Source: Halobacillus yeomjeoni
Lineage (GTDB): Bacteria; Bacillota; Bacilli; Bacillales; Halobacillaceae
Assembly: GCF_020171525.1 (NCBI RefSeq)
Contig: NZ_JAIVAI010000001.1
Coordinates: forward strand, 868,001-932,000
Length of the DNA stretch: 64,000 nucleotides
Reading direction: 5' to 3'
A model generated the notes under the pieces. That model was not told the DNA's origin and did not search any database. It saw only the letters and a program-made list of their open reading frames with translations. Positions 26,033-34,933 of this stretch are shown piece by piece (within the stretch, counting starts at the first letter, position 1; each line of letters starts with the position of its first letter). The position numbers were made by a program, and so were the translations under genes.

Positions 26033-27038
26033 TGATGTCATCTCCTCCACCACGAGCAACAACAATCTCGCCCACTTCTTCCAGGCGACGGATCGATGCA
26101 ACCACCCGTGTTTGTGCTTCTTCTACTTCCCGCAGTCTGACCGGCCCCATGACTTCCATTTCATCTCTGAAGGTCTCAGCCATACGATTGGACATGTTGT
26201 TGAATACAAGTTCTTTAACTTCTTCACTGGATACTTTCAATGATAGACGTAGGTCTTCACTGTCTACTTCCCGTATGATTCTCTGGATAGCTCTATTATC
26301 AAGAGTGACGATATCTTCGAAGACGAACATCCGTTTCTTGATTTCTTCTGCCAAATCAGGATCCTGAATTTCAAGTGAATCCAAGATCGTTTTTTCTGTA
26401 CTGCGATCTACACCGTTAAGCACTTCAACAACGGCTTGGATTCCACCCGTCTCGGTGTAATCCTGGAAAACCGTTGTCGAAAGCTTCTTCTCGAGGATCT
26501 GCTCTACTTGATTTATCACCTCAGGCGTCGTGGATTCCATAGTTGCGATTCTTCGCGCTACGTCCGCCTGCAATTCCTGGGGAAGCTGAGAAAGAATCTG
26601 CCCCGATTGATCTGAATCCAGGTAGGATAAAACGAGCGCAATCGTTTGGGGGTGTTCATTCTGAATGAAGTTCAACACTTGGCTCGGGTCTGCTCTCCTT
26701 GCAAAGTCGAAAGGCTTCACCTGCAATGAAGAAGTCAACCGCCCGATGATGTTGGATGCTTCATTCTCTCCAAGTGCTTTCTCCAGGATTTCCTTGGCAT
26801 ACCCGATCCCACCCTGGGTGATGTAATCCTGCGCTAATGCAATTTGATGGAACTGTTCAAGGATCTCTTCTTTTTCTGTTGAATTGACTTTTTGAACCGA
26901 AGAAATCTCCAGTGTCAACTGTTCTATTTCTTCTTCACTCAAATGTTTATAGACCTGGGCAGCTACATCAGGACCAAGAGAAATGAGAAGGACAGCGGCC
27001 TTTTGCTTTCCTGACAATTCTGTATTTTTAGTCGCCAT
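26025..27038 (-). CDS. fliG: Flagellar motor switch protein FliG
   Basis: C-ring protein that interacts with the stator and creates torque. Three armadillo-type domains are visible: N-terminal (SGKQKAAVLLISLGPDVAAQ), middle with the EHPQ motif (NEHPQTIALVLSYL, about residues 125-138), and C-terminal with the charged torque helix (LRLSLKVSSEEVKELVF and NMSNRMAETFRDEMEVMGPV). Length 337 aa is standard. Confidence 0.98.
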   Translation of the reverse strand: MATKNTELSGKQKAAVLLISLGPDVAAQVYKHLSEEEIEQLTLEISSVQKVNSTEKEEILEQFHQIALAQDYITQGGIGYAKEILEKALGENEASNIIGRLTSSLQVKPFDFARRADPSQVLNFIQNEHPQTIALVLSYLDSDQSGQILSQLPQELQADVARRIATMESTTPEVINQVEQILEKKLSTTVFQDYTETGGIQAVVEVLNGVDRSTEKTILDSLEIQDPDLAEEIKKRMFVFEDIVTLDNRAIQRIIREVDSEDLRLSLKVSSEEVKELVFNNMSNRMAETFRDEMEVMGPVRLREVEEAQTRVVASIRRLEEVGEIVVARGGGDDIIV

Positions 27039-27052
27039 CTCTAATTCCCTCC

Positions 27053-28648
27053 TTAATCATCAGCGATCCATGACCGTAATAATTTCGCGAAATCTTCCGG
27101 GCGGTCTTTCGCCATTTTTTCAAGCTGTCTTTTCTTTTGGTTCGCTTCGGTCGCTGGTTCCTTGTACGAATCTATGTCAGGAACTTCAGCCTGGTACTCT
27201 TGATAGGATTCTTCATAGACTTCTTCTGTGTCCTTACGTTTTCTGAATGCCATGACGATAAGGACGATCAACAACGCAGCGAGTACTGCTCCTCCTGCGT
27301 ACATCCAGATCGGTACACCTCCACCAGAGTCTGGGAATTCAGGCTGCCCGTTGAATTCCTGGAAAACAATCGACACTTTTTCATCCGGGTTGATTTCTCC
27401 GTAACTCTCGTTGACTGAAGTCGTAATCATCGAATTCAAAATCGATTGGACACTTTGTTCGACTGTTTGTTGTTCTTCAGCACTTAGGTATTGAACGGTG
27501 CCTTCTTCATCGACACCTTTCGTATTGTCAATGGCGACTTGTATTCCTAAGTCTCTGACCTTGTAAGGGCTCTCTTCAATGTTCTTCCGAATCCTGTTGA
27601 ACTCATTGTTGATCGTTTCCTTGGTCATGCTGTAATCCCCACCGGCCCCATCAACTCCAGCCGGGTAATTGGCGACGTCGTCTTCACCTGCTCCAGGAAC
27701 GCCACCCTCAGGAATTCCACCTTCATAGGTTTCTTCAATCCGTTCTACACTTACTGGTAGTCCTTCCATCTTTTCAGGGTCCACAGGTTCAATGAGTTCT
27801 TCTACTCGATTTTCTTTCGTGAAATCGATATCCGCCGTAACAGTGGCGACTACTTTCTGCTGACCGATCATCATGCCGAGCATGCGCTGCACACGCTGTT
27901 TGATATCGCGTTCAATGTCCTGTTTGACGTTTTGTTGATATGTATAAGCATCTTGTTCCCCAGAATAATTGGAATCTTTTATGTCAAAATAATTAAAGTT
28001 CTGATCCATGATGACGATATTATCATTAGTCAGGTTTGGAACAGATTTTGAAGCTAAATTATAAAGAGCCTCAATTTGATTGTTTTCCAGTTTATATCCT
28101 GGTTGGACATTCAACACGATCGATGCAGACGCTTCTTGAGGCGAAGCAGAAGCAAAAATCTGCTCCTCAGGCATATTGATCATCACCTTGGCATCCTGAA
28201 TGCCACCGATACCTTTCATCAAATTAGCAAGCTCCGTCTGCATAGCATCTAATTTGATAACATCGAATTCATTGTCTGTCATTCCCCAAGATGTATTGGC
28301 ACTGAAAAATCCGTAATCGATGGATCCGCTGTCAGGAAGCCCTGAAGCTGCTAAATCGACAAGCAGTGTTTCTGCTTGCGTTTCAGGGACCATGATCGTC
28401 GTCCCGCCTTGATCCAGCTCATAAGGAACACCCCGTGTATCAAGCTCGGTCTTGATCTGTCCGATCTCCTGTAATGTGAGGTCACGGTAAAGGGGAACCA
28501 TTTTTGAACTTGACGCTACTACGCTTGCCACAATAAGAATGACAAGAAGTGCAGCAACTGATCCCAGGATCAACCCTTTTTGTCCTTTACTCCTCTCCCC
28601 CCAAAACGTTGAAAATTGATTTTTGTATGTCAAAAGTTTTTCTTTCAT
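27053..28648 (-). CDS. fliF: Flagellar MS-ring protein FliF
   Basis: Builds the MS ring in the cytoplasmic membrane, the first structure of the basal body. Two membrane helices bracket the protein: about residues 24-45 and 425-450 (IWMYAGGAVLAALLIVLIVM). Ring-building motifs lie between them. The acidic C-terminal tail (EDFAKLLRSWIADD) is the FliG-binding peptide. The frame starts at a TTG, but ATG 28648 gives the usual MKEKLLTYKNQF start; 531 aa. Confidence 0.97.
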   Translation of the reverse strand: MKEKLLTYKNQFSTFWGERSKGQKGLILGSVAALLVILIVASVVASSSKMVPLYRDLTLQEIGQIKTELDTRGVPYELDQGGTTIMVPETQAETLLVDLAASGLPDSGSIDYGFFSANTSWGMTDNEFDVIKLDAMQTELANLMKGIGGIQDAKVMINMPEEQIFASASPQEASASIVLNVQPGYKLENNQIEALYNLASKSVPNLTNDNIVIMDQNFNYFDIKDSNYSGEQDAYTYQQNVKQDIERDIKQRVQRMLGMMIGQQKVVATVTADIDFTKENRVEELIEPVDPEKMEGLPVSVERIEETYEGGIPEGGVPGAGEDDVANYPAGVDGAGGDYSMTKETINNEFNRIRKNIEESPYKVRDLGIQVAIDNTKGVDEEGTVQYLSAEEQQTVEQSVQSILNSMITTSVNESYGEINPDEKVSIVFQEFNGQPEFPDSGGGVPIWMYAGGAVLAALLIVLIVMAFRKRKDTEEVYEESYQEYQAEVPDIDSYKEPATEANQKKRQLEKMAKDRPEDFAKLLRSWIADD

Positions 28649-28711
28649 AATTGCCCCCAAAAAAAGCTCGGTCTCTTAGAAGTATTTAATAAAAGTCGTC
28701 CAGCCATGAAT

Positions 28712-29026
28712 TTATACTTGCATCCGCATAATTTCTTTATAAGCTTCGATCACTTTACTTTGGACTTCGACAGTCGTCTGCATCGTGATGCTTGCTTTTT
28801 GTGATGCAATCATTACATCATGCAGGTCATCGATCTCTCCTCGAGCTAATGCTTGTGTTTTTGAGTCCGATTCAACTTGAGCTTTGTTGACCCCGTCAAT
28901 CGCTTGTTTCAATTGACCAGCAAAGTTCGCGTGTACTTCACTCGGGGAAAGTGAACGGTTTCCTTGAGGGGATAGAGAATTTTTGAAAATGGCCGGTTGA
29001 TCAGCCGGCGAGTAGATTCCTTTCAT
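28712..29026 (-). CDS. fliE: Flagellar hook-basal body protein FliE
   Basis: Small rod-base protein (104 aa) that joins the MS ring to the rod. The family motif is at the C-terminal half: FAGQLKQAIDGVNKAQVESD and GEIDDLHDVMIASQKASITM. It lies between flgC and fliF as usual. Confidence 0.96.
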   Translation of the reverse strand: MKGIYSPADQPAIFKNSLSPQGNRSLSPSEVHANFAGQLKQAIDGVNKAQVESDSKTQALARGEIDDLHDVMIASQKASITMQTTVEVQSKVIEAYKEIMRMQV

Positions 29027-29047
29027 CGCTATTTCTCCCTTCTATCA

Positions 29048-29503
29048 TCATTTTCCGATTTCCAAAGCTTTCATCAACATACTCTTTGATGCATTCAATG
29101 AAGTGACGTTCGCTTCATAAGATCTTGTGGCACTCATCATATCCACCATCTCCTGAAGAGGGTCGACATTCGGTAGTTGTACATATCCACTTTCATCTGC
29201 ATCGGGGTGATTGGGATTGTAGACGGATTTGAATGGATTCTCATCTTCGACGATTTCTGTTGCCTTCACACCGCCTCCATACCCTCCTTGAGCTTGAGAA
29301 GCTTTGTGCAGGAATGATTTGAAGCTTGCACCTTCTTGTTGAAACACAACCATTTTCCTACGATATGGATCCCAGGTTCCGTCTTCGTTCAGTTGAGCTC
29401 TGGTGGAATTGGCATTGGCTATATTCGACGAGGCGACGTCCATTCGCAAGCGTTGGGCCGTAAGTCCGCTCGCGCTTGTATTCATAGAATCAAAAATCCC
29501 CAT
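29048..29503 (-). CDS. flgC: Flagellar proximal rod protein FlgC
   Basis: Rod component exported through the type III system. Length 151 aa, with N-terminal SGLTAQRLRMDVASSNIANA and C-terminal MVDMMSATRSYEANVTSLN signatures. Two bases separate it from flgB, so the two rod genes are coupled. Confidence 0.97.
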   Translation of the reverse strand: MGIFDSMNTSASGLTAQRLRMDVASSNIANANSTRAQLNEDGTWDPYRRKMVVFQQEGASFKSFLHKASQAQGGYGGGVKATEIVEDENPFKSVYNPNHPDADESGYVQLPNVDPLQEMVDMMSATRSYEANVTSLNASKSMLMKALEIGK

Positions 29504-29505
29504 GA

Positions 29506-29898
29506 TTAATTCCCACCTTTAATGACAGATTGCAGACTTCTGAACTTTCCATTCATCCGGTCCGCAAGTGCCTGATAATAAATTTGGTTCTGGGCCAAAT
29601 CATTCATCTCTTTATCAATGTCGACATTGTTTCCATTGTGGTTGTAGGTAGTGCCCGGTCTTGTCATCGTACGGTATGAGGATTCATGCCCTCTTTGAAA
29701 GTCTATGTGCCTCGGGTCTGTCCGCTTTGCAGGCAGTGTCGAAAGTTCACGATTGAGAACATCTTTAAAGACCACATTTTTCGCCTTATACCCCGGCGTA
29801 TCGACGTTAGCTATATTGTCCGATATGGCACGGTTCTTAGCTGAAGAATAATCTAAAGATCGCTCCAAAGCTGTGAATGTGTCATTAAATAACTTCAA
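29506..29898 (-). CDS. flgB: Flagellar proximal rod protein FlgB
   Basis: First gene of the fla/che operon; a rod subunit of 130 aa. The N-terminal ISDNIANVDTPGYKAKNVVF motif and the C-terminal helix (IYYQALADRMNGKFRSLQSV) are typical. Translation starts at a TTG (29898) behind GGGGGAG, a weak start for the head of a 28-kb operon. CodY is encoded just upstream on the same strand. Confidence 0.96.
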   Translation of the reverse strand: MKLFNDTFTALERSLDYSSAKNRAISDNIANVDTPGYKAKNVVFKDVLNRELSTLPAKRTDPRHIDFQRGHESSYRTMTRPGTTYNHNGNNVDIDKEMNDLAQNQIYYQALADRMNGKFRSLQSVIKGGN

Positions 29899-30171
29899 AG
29901 GAACTCCCCCATTTCCGAAATTATCCTTTACTACTTCTCTTAAGTTTAAAAAAATTTGTTCATTATTGTCTACGAATTGATAAAAATTTTAACAAGAGTA
30001 TAACAAACAATTCTTTCGAACTAGTTCGATTTACCTTGCGTTTTTCCACCCTGTTCCAAGCGTCGAAAATACTACTATAGTGAACATTATTACACACTTT
30101 CATGTCGAAATAAATCAGTTTTCAGACTATTTTATGAAAAAATCAATTTAATGATAAGGATGGGATAATTT
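29899..30171 (-). promoter_or_regulatory. Upstream control region of the fla/che operon
   Basis: AT-rich non-coding DNA without a gene. A perfect 14-bp palindrome TCGAACTAGTTCGA lies at about 30015-30028, next to a TATACT that could be a -10. A CodY-box-like 15-mer with three mismatches to AATTTTCWGAAAATT lies at 29942-29956 (minus strand). I see no convincing SigD-type promoter and cannot name the start site with confidence. Confidence 0.4.
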
Positions 30172-30250
30172 ATGTATTTGGCTCTGTTAAAGTTTAGTGT
30201 TGATATACCCATCAAAAAAAGAAACCATTACGAAATGTTTTTTGCGTGTA

Positions 30251-30368
30251 GGGCTCCGGGAAAAGGTTCGCTTTCCATGGGGCGGGCGCTGAGTCTCCTC
30301 AGGCTTCGCCTTCCGGGGCCTCACCTGTCCCACACGTCCCATAGGAGTCTCACCGTTTCCCTCCGCCC
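30251..30368 (-). repeat. GC-rich hairpin repeat, copy A
   Basis: About 118 bp, inverted relative to copy B. Read on the minus strand it runs GGGCGGAGGG, GAGACTCCTATGGGA, then GAGGAGACTCAGC and GGAAAGCGAA. The two ends are partly complementary, but with mismatches, so this looks like a decayed copy. Confidence 0.85.
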
Positions 30369-30551
30369 TTTGCTTCATCAGAGTGCCTCGAAACAAGATC
30401 TTTTAAAAGAAATACTTCATCTTGATGGGAGGAAGTATAAAATCTTAAAACCTAAATGCTGTGTGTCATTCTCTTAGGAGTGGCATAAGGACCGAACAAC
30501 CTTGATAATAGGTCTTTTTTTACGTAGATGTCACGGATTTTATCATGCAAA

Positions 30552-30679
30552 GGGCGGAGGGGAATCGGGAGACTCCTGCGGGAAGAAAGTGCTTGGTGAG
30601 ACCCCACAGGACGAAAAGTCCGAGGAGGCTCACCGCGCTCCCGCGGAAAGCGAGTGATTTCCCCCCCCCGCCCCTCCGC
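30552..30679 (+). repeat. GC-rich hairpin repeat, copy B
   Basis: About 128 bp. It shares GGGCGGAGGGG, GGGAGACTCCTGCGGGA, GAGGAGGCTCACC and CCGCGGAAAGCGAG with the other copies. The terminal stem is interrupted by a C9 run at 30661-30669. Copy A lies 183 bp to the left in opposite orientation. Confidence 0.88.
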
Positions 30680-30833
30680 ACATATCGATATAAACTCTTC
30701 AACTATTATGTGCTTATTTTGAAGACTAAATATCAACAATCAACATTAACAGAGCCATGTATTTAAAATGAAGCTTTTGTAAAGTGGTGCAGCTTATTAA
30801 CACTTCCTTTTGTTGAATTTATCAGAGCAAACA

Positions 30834-30862
30834 AAAAGCCGCTCCTGAATGAGCGGCCTTTT
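30834..30862 (-). terminator. Terminator of the xerC-hslVU-codY operon
   Basis: GGCCGCTC pairs with GAGCGGCT across a 6-base loop and is followed on the minus strand by a T-run; an A-run on the other side makes it bidirectional in form. It separates codY from the fla/che operon. Confidence 0.9.
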
Positions 30863-30870
30863 TTCAACTA

Positions 30871-31650
30871 TTAGTTGGAACGGAGTTTCTGCAGTTCCAG
30901 TAGGAAGTTGTTGTTCAATACTTTGATATAAGTTCCCTTCATTCCAAGAGAGCGGGATTCGATGACACCTGCACTCTCAAGTTTACGCAATGCGTTTACA
31001 ATGACAGAACGAGTGATTCCTACGCGGTCAGCTACTTTAGAAGCTACTAGTAAACCTTCGTTGCCTTCAAGTTCTTCAAAGATATGCTCGATAGCTTCCA
31101 ACTCACTGTAGGATAGAGAACTGATAGCCATCTGTACGACAGCTTTGTTACGTGCTTCCTGCTCAATTTCCTCCGTCTTTTCATGTAGGATTTCCATGCC
31201 GACTACGGTTGCACCATATTCAGCAAGTAGTAAATCATCTTCATTGAAGTTCGTATCCAGGCGGCTCAGAATCAATGTACCCAGACGTTGTCCCCCTCCA
31301 ATGATCGGAACGATTGTGGTAAGACCATTTTCAAACAGGTCACGGTTTTCTACAGGGAAAGCCGTGTACTCACTGTTGATATCAATGTCTGGAGTCGTTT
31401 CTTTGATGTTGAACAAGTTTTGAGTGTACTCCTGTGGGAAACGACGCTCGGAAAGCATTTCTTTCATACGCTCATTTTCAATCTCCTGGTTGATAGCGAA
31501 ACCTAACAGCTTACCACGGCGGCTGAGGACGAACGTGTTCGCCTCGATGACATCACGCAGGGTCGCTGACATGTCATTGAAGTCCACCGACTTTCCAGTT
31601 GTTTTCTGTAACATCGCGTTGATTCTTCTTGCACGGTCTAATAATTTCAT
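30871..31650 (-). CDS. codY: GTP- and branched-chain-amino-acid-sensing repressor CodY
   Basis: Global regulator that binds DNA when isoleucine, leucine or valine and GTP are plentiful and represses nitrogen, competence and motility genes. The N-terminal GAF domain (about residues 1-155) carries the effector pocket; the C-terminal winged helix-turn-helix is at about 203-222 ([20 protein letters not shown]). Length 259 aa is exact for the family. Last gene of xerC-hslV-hslU-codY, directly upstream of fla/che, which CodY represses in B. subtilis. Confidence 0.98.
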   Translation of the reverse strand: MKLLDRARRINAMLQKTTGKSVDFNDMSATLRDVIEANTFVLSRRGKLLGFAINQEIENERMKEMLSERRFPQEYTQNLFNIKETTPDIDINSEYTAFPVENRDLFENGLTTIVPIIGGGQRLGTLILSRLDTNFNEDDLLLAEYGATVVGMEILHEKTEEIEQEARNKAVVQMAISSLSYSELEAIEHIFEELEGNEGLLVASKVADRVGITRSVIVNALRKLESAGVIESRSLGMKGTYIKVLNNNFLLELQKLRSN

Positions 31651-31675
31651 TTTTGTTTCCTCCTTGTAGTAAATA

Positions 31676-33073
31676 CTATAAAATGAATCTACTTAAATCC
31701 TTATTCTTAACAATAGAAGATAGTTTGCTGTCTACATATTGTGGTGTGATTTCGATTTTTTCCATCGTCACGTCCGGTGCTTCGAATGAAAGATCCTCCA
31801 ACAGCTTCTCAAGGATCGTGTGCAGACGACGTGCACCGATGTTATCTGTCTCAGCATTCACTTCCTGTGCTATTTCTGCGAGTCTAGTAATAGCATCGTC
31901 AGAAAATTCAACCTTTATACCTTCAATTTCAAGTAATGCTTTATATTGCTTCAACAACGCGTTGGAAGGTTCGACTAAAATGTTCTTGAAATCTTCCACG
32001 GTCAATTTATTGAGCTCAACACGGATCGGGAAACGGCCCTGGAGTTCAGGGATCAAATCAGAGGGCTTCGCCATGTGGAAAGCACCTGCCGCAATGAACA
32101 AAATATGATCCGTTGACACGGGACCGTATTTCGTCACCACTGTGGATCCTTCCACGATAGGAAGAATATCACGCTGTACACCTTCCCTTGATACGTTGGC
32201 TTGGTTATCACCCTTCGCAGCTACTTTATCGATTTCATCGATAAAGATCATACCGGACTGCTCCACTTTCTCCACAGCTTCCTGACCCACTTCATCCATA
32301 TCGACAAGCTTGCCTGCTTCTTCCTGAGTTAGCACTTTTCTCGCCTCAGAAACAGACAGTTTCCGCTTCTTCTTTTTCTTAGGCATGAACTGACTGAAGG
32401 CATCCTGCATATTCATCCCCATTTGTTCCATACCTGATCCTTGGAGCATGTCAAACATAGAAGATTGCGATTCTTCCACCTCGATGGTTACCATGCGGTC
32501 TTCAAGCTCCCCGAGATCCAATTGATGGCGGATGCGGCTGCGTTTTGTCTCGATTTCAGCTTCTTCTTGATCTGAACTCGTGTCCTGCTCCTGCTGGGTA
32601 CCTTGATTGAACAGCATTTCAAATGGATTTTTGAAATTGTTGTTTTGTTTTTTCTTGGAAGGTACGAGCAATTTAACGAGACGTTTATTCGCCTGTTCCT
32701 CAGCACGGTCTTTGACTGATTCCATTTTCTCTTCTTTGACCATCCGGACCGCCATTTCGACGAGGTCACGGACCATGGACTCCACATCTCGTCCGACATA
32801 GCCGACCTCAGTGAATTTCGTCGCTTCTACTTTAACAAACGGTGCCCCTACCAATTTTGCAAGTCGGCGTGCAATTTCCGTTTTACCTACGCCGGTAGGA
32901 CCCATCATCAAAATGTTTTTCGGTACGATTTCATCACGGATATCGCCCTCAAGCTGCATACGACGATATCTGTTTCTGAGAGCAATTGCGACAGACTTTT
33001 TGGCACTGTTCTGTCCAATAATATATTGATCCAGCTTTTCTACTATTTGTTTAGGTGTCAAATTCAGTGACAT
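31676..33073 (-). CDS. hslU: ATP-dependent protease ATPase subunit HslU (ClpY)
   Basis: AAA+ unfoldase that feeds proteins to the HslV chamber. Walker A is at residues 58-65 (GPTGVGKT) and Walker B contains [10 protein letters not shown]. The insertion (I) domain fills about residues 110-240, with a K-rich loop ([11 protein letters not shown]). The C-terminal tail ends SRFIL, which docks into HslV. Length 465 aa is normal. It sits 11 bases after hslV. Confidence 0.98.
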   Translation of the reverse strand: MSLNLTPKQIVEKLDQYIIGQNSAKKSVAIALRNRYRRMQLEGDIRDEIVPKNILMMGPTGVGKTEIARRLAKLVGAPFVKVEATKFTEVGYVGRDVESMVRDLVEMAVRMVKEEKMESVKDRAEEQANKRLVKLLVPSKKKQNNNFKNPFEMLFNQGTQQEQDTSSDQEEAEIETKRSRIRHQLDLGELEDRMVTIEVEESQSSMFDMLQGSGMEQMGMNMQDAFSQFMPKKKKKRKLSVSEARKVLTQEEAGKLVDMDEVGQEAVEKVEQSGMIFIDEIDKVAAKGDNQANVSREGVQRDILPIVEGSTVVTKYGPVSTDHILFIAAGAFHMAKPSDLIPELQGRFPIRVELNKLTVEDFKNILVEPSNALLKQYKALLEIEGIKVEFSDDAITRLAEIAQEVNAETDNIGARRLHTILEKLLEDLSFEAPDVTMEKIEITPQYVDSKLSSIVKNKDLSRFIL

Positions 33074-33084
33074 GTCCTGCCTCC

Positions 33085-33630
33085 TTAATCGAGAACCTCA
33101 AGTATGATTTGATCGTTAGTAAACACACAAATCTCCCCTGCAATCTCCAAGGCTGCCTGTGCAATTTCCTCAGCAGATTTTTCAGGAGAATATCTTTTTA
33201 AAGCACGGCCGGCACTTAGAGCGAAGTTTCCACCTGAACCGATGGCTAAAATGCCATCGTCCGGTTCTATTACTTCCCCTGTACCCGAAACAAGAAACAT
33301 CTTCTCCTTATTCATTACGATCAGCATGGCTTCAAGCTTTCTTAAAACTTGATCGCTTCTCCATTCTTTAGCAAGCTCTACCGCAGCTCGCGCCAGGTTT
33401 CCATCATAAGACTCAAGTTTTCCTTCAAACTTTTCAAATAATGTGAATGCATCTGCGACTGAACCTGCAAAACCGGCTAATACCTGATCATTAAACAGAC
33501 GTCTGACTTTTTGAGCTTTATGCTTCATGACTACTTGGTTACCAAGGGTCACCTGCCCGTCCCCACTCATGGCGCTCTGCCCATTATGCTGGACGGCGAA
33601 TATCGTCGTGGCATGAAATTGTTGGTTCAT
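33085..33630 (-). CDS. hslV: ATP-dependent protease subunit HslV (ClpQ)
   Basis: Proteasome-like peptidase that forms a double hexamer with HslU caps. The [20 protein letters not shown] segment is the active-site region; in most HslV the mature N-terminus is the first Thr of TTI. Here Thr8 lies behind a seven-residue leader MNQQFHA. The B. subtilis enzyme was reported to use an N-terminal serine at position 2, which is Asn here. The ATG at 33630 is the only good in-frame start (GAGGTGA). Length 181 aa. Confidence 0.97.
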   Translation of the reverse strand: MNQQFHATTIFAVQHNGQSAMSGDGQVTLGNQVVMKHKAQKVRRLFNDQVLAGFAGSVADAFTLFEKFEGKLESYDGNLARAAVELAKEWRSDQVLRKLEAMLIVMNKEKMFLVSGTGEVIEPDDGILAIGSGGNFALSAGRALKRYSPEKSAEEIAQAALEIAGEICVFTNDQIILEVLD

Positions 33631-33639
33631 AACTTCACC

Positions 33640-34545
33640 TCATTTATTAGCTCTTGGATGGCTATTCATATAAACTTGCTGCAATCGGTCTTTTGTTACG
33701 TGCGTATACACCTGTGTGGAAGATAACTGCTCATGCCCAAGCAACTCTTGGACAGACCGCAGATCAGCCCCCTCATTCAGCAGATGGGTGGCGAACGTGT
33801 GCCTCAATTTGTGTGGATGTATATCCACCGTCAGGGCTGCCTGCTCCACCATTTTATTAAGAATCAATCGCAGACCCCTGGCTGTCAAAGGGCCGCCCCG
33901 TGCATTCAAAAACAAACGGTTGGTGGGCGTTTTCCCTTTCGCTGCCAATTGAGTACGACCATCCTCGATATACCTCCTGAGCGCACGTGCCGCGAATTGA
34001 CCAAACGGAACATACCTCTCTTTATTGCCTTTACCGTGGACGAGAAGGGTTTCCAGGGAGAGGTCAAGATCAGGCAGTTCAATGCCGGTACACTCACTTA
34101 CCCGTATCCCGGTTCCATACAGGAGTTCGATAATCGCTTGATTTCTTTGTCCCAATGGGTCGTGTAAGTCACTCACTGTAAATAATTGTTTTAATTCCTC
34201 TTCATAAAAGAATTCAGGAATTTTATGATCGGACTTCGGCATAGACACATTTACGAAAGGGTTCTGCTTGATGAACTCTTCCCGGTCTAAAAACCGGTAG
34301 AAGCTGCGCAGACTGGAGATTTTCTTGGAAACGGATCTCCTCGAAAGCTGTTCTGTGTGGAGTTTGGACAGAAACAATCTTACGTTCGCATATTCACATT
34401 CAAGCAGAGAAATACCTTCTGCTTTTAAGAAGTCCCCAAATAAATCAATATCTTTACTGTATTGGCTCACCGTCAACGGAGATGCATTTTTTTCAATTTG
34501 TAAGTACTCGATGAACAGTTGTTTATAAGTTTCAAAAGGTTTCAT
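33640..34545 (-). CDS. xerC: Tyrosine recombinase XerC (CodV)
   Basis: Site-specific recombinase that resolves chromosome dimers at dif with its partner XerD. The N-terminal SAM-like domain (about 1-90) precedes the catalytic domain with Arg148 (GTGIRVSE), Lys172 (GKGNKERY), His245 and Arg248 (HPHKLRHT), His271 (LLGHEQLS) and nucleophile Tyr280 (TQVYTHV). Length 301 aa. First gene of the codY operon, with a promoter at 34570-34599. Confidence 0.96.
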   Translation of the reverse strand: MKPFETYKQLFIEYLQIEKNASPLTVSQYSKDIDLFGDFLKAEGISLLECEYANVRLFLSKLHTEQLSRRSVSKKISSLRSFYRFLDREEFIKQNPFVNVSMPKSDHKIPEFFYEEELKQLFTVSDLHDPLGQRNQAIIELLYGTGIRVSECTGIELPDLDLSLETLLVHGKGNKERYVPFGQFAARALRRYIEDGRTQLAAKGKTPTNRLFLNARGGPLTARGLRLILNKMVEQAALTVDIHPHKLRHTFATHLLNEGADLRSVQELLGHEQLSSTQVYTHVTKDRLQQVYMNSHPRANK

Positions 34546-34569
34546 CTTTCACCTCTCAAAGGCGTTTAA

Positions 34570-34599
34570 ATTTTATCACATTTAAAAACTGCATGACAA
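34570..34599 (-). promoter_or_regulatory. Promoter of xerC-hslV-hslU-codY
   Basis: On the minus strand, -35 TTGTCA (34594-34599), 18-base spacer, -10 TAAAAT (34570-34575), about 25 bases before the xerC start. The rest of the 389-base gap between topA and xerC holds the topA terminator and AT-rich DNA in which I see no gene and no clear trmFO remnant. Confidence 0.65.
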
Positions 34600-34890
34600 T
34601 TGATTTAATTAAAATGTAACAAAATTCTGAATTGTTTCCAAGTGATATTATTCAAAATTAAAGATTTCCGCCTCTATGCATGCTGGCGCGACCTTAAGGT
34701 TTCCAGAACCTGTCAAGTACAGACCCTTACCAAACCGTAATTATAGCGGTCTTGTCGAACCGTGTCAATTCATAATTTTTATAAAATTATCCTCTGTGAA
34801 AATTCAGCAAGGAATGAGGCTTAAGGAAGCTCACCACATCCTCTCATTATTAGTCTCGAAATCAATCAACACAATACAGGAACAAGTAAA

Positions 34891-34922
34891 GGAGCCTACA
34901 ACTTAATTTAGTCGTAGGCTCC
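34891..34922 (-). terminator. Terminator after topA
   Basis: GGAGCCTAC and GTAGGCTCC (minus strand) form a stem extended by three more pairs around one mismatch, with a short loop; TTTACTT follows. The T-run is weak, so termination may be partial. Confidence 0.7.
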
Positions 34923-34933
34923 ACCTATAATTA

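Larger units (their letters stand above)
30180..30756. mobile_element. 577-bp MITE-like element with 27-bp terminal inverted repeats
   Basis: The ends are inverted copies over 27 bases with 24 matches (start GGCTCTGTTAA, inner end TGTTGATAT; 30180-30206 and 30730-30756). ATGTATTT flanks the element on both sides (30172-30179 and 30757-30764), an 8-bp target duplication. There is no transposase; short frames inside are artefacts of GC-rich repeats. The terminus resembles IS6-family ends (GGNTCTGTT), which also make 8-bp duplications, but ISL3 and IS1595 do so too. It lies between the codY terminator and the fla/che control region and carries two head-to-head hairpin repeats. Confidence 0.88.

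Noticed and set aside
30015-30028. LexA (DinR) box at the palindrome TCGAACTAGTTCGA
   Set aside because: The Bacillus LexA site is CGAAC-N4-GTTCG; here the half sites are only 2 bases apart.
30187-30739. Short open frames on both strands in the codY-flgB gap (for example 30187-30396, 30452-30739)
   Set aside because: They lie in GC-rich palindromic repeats and a MITE, have no ribosome-binding site and low-complexity, unfamiliar products.
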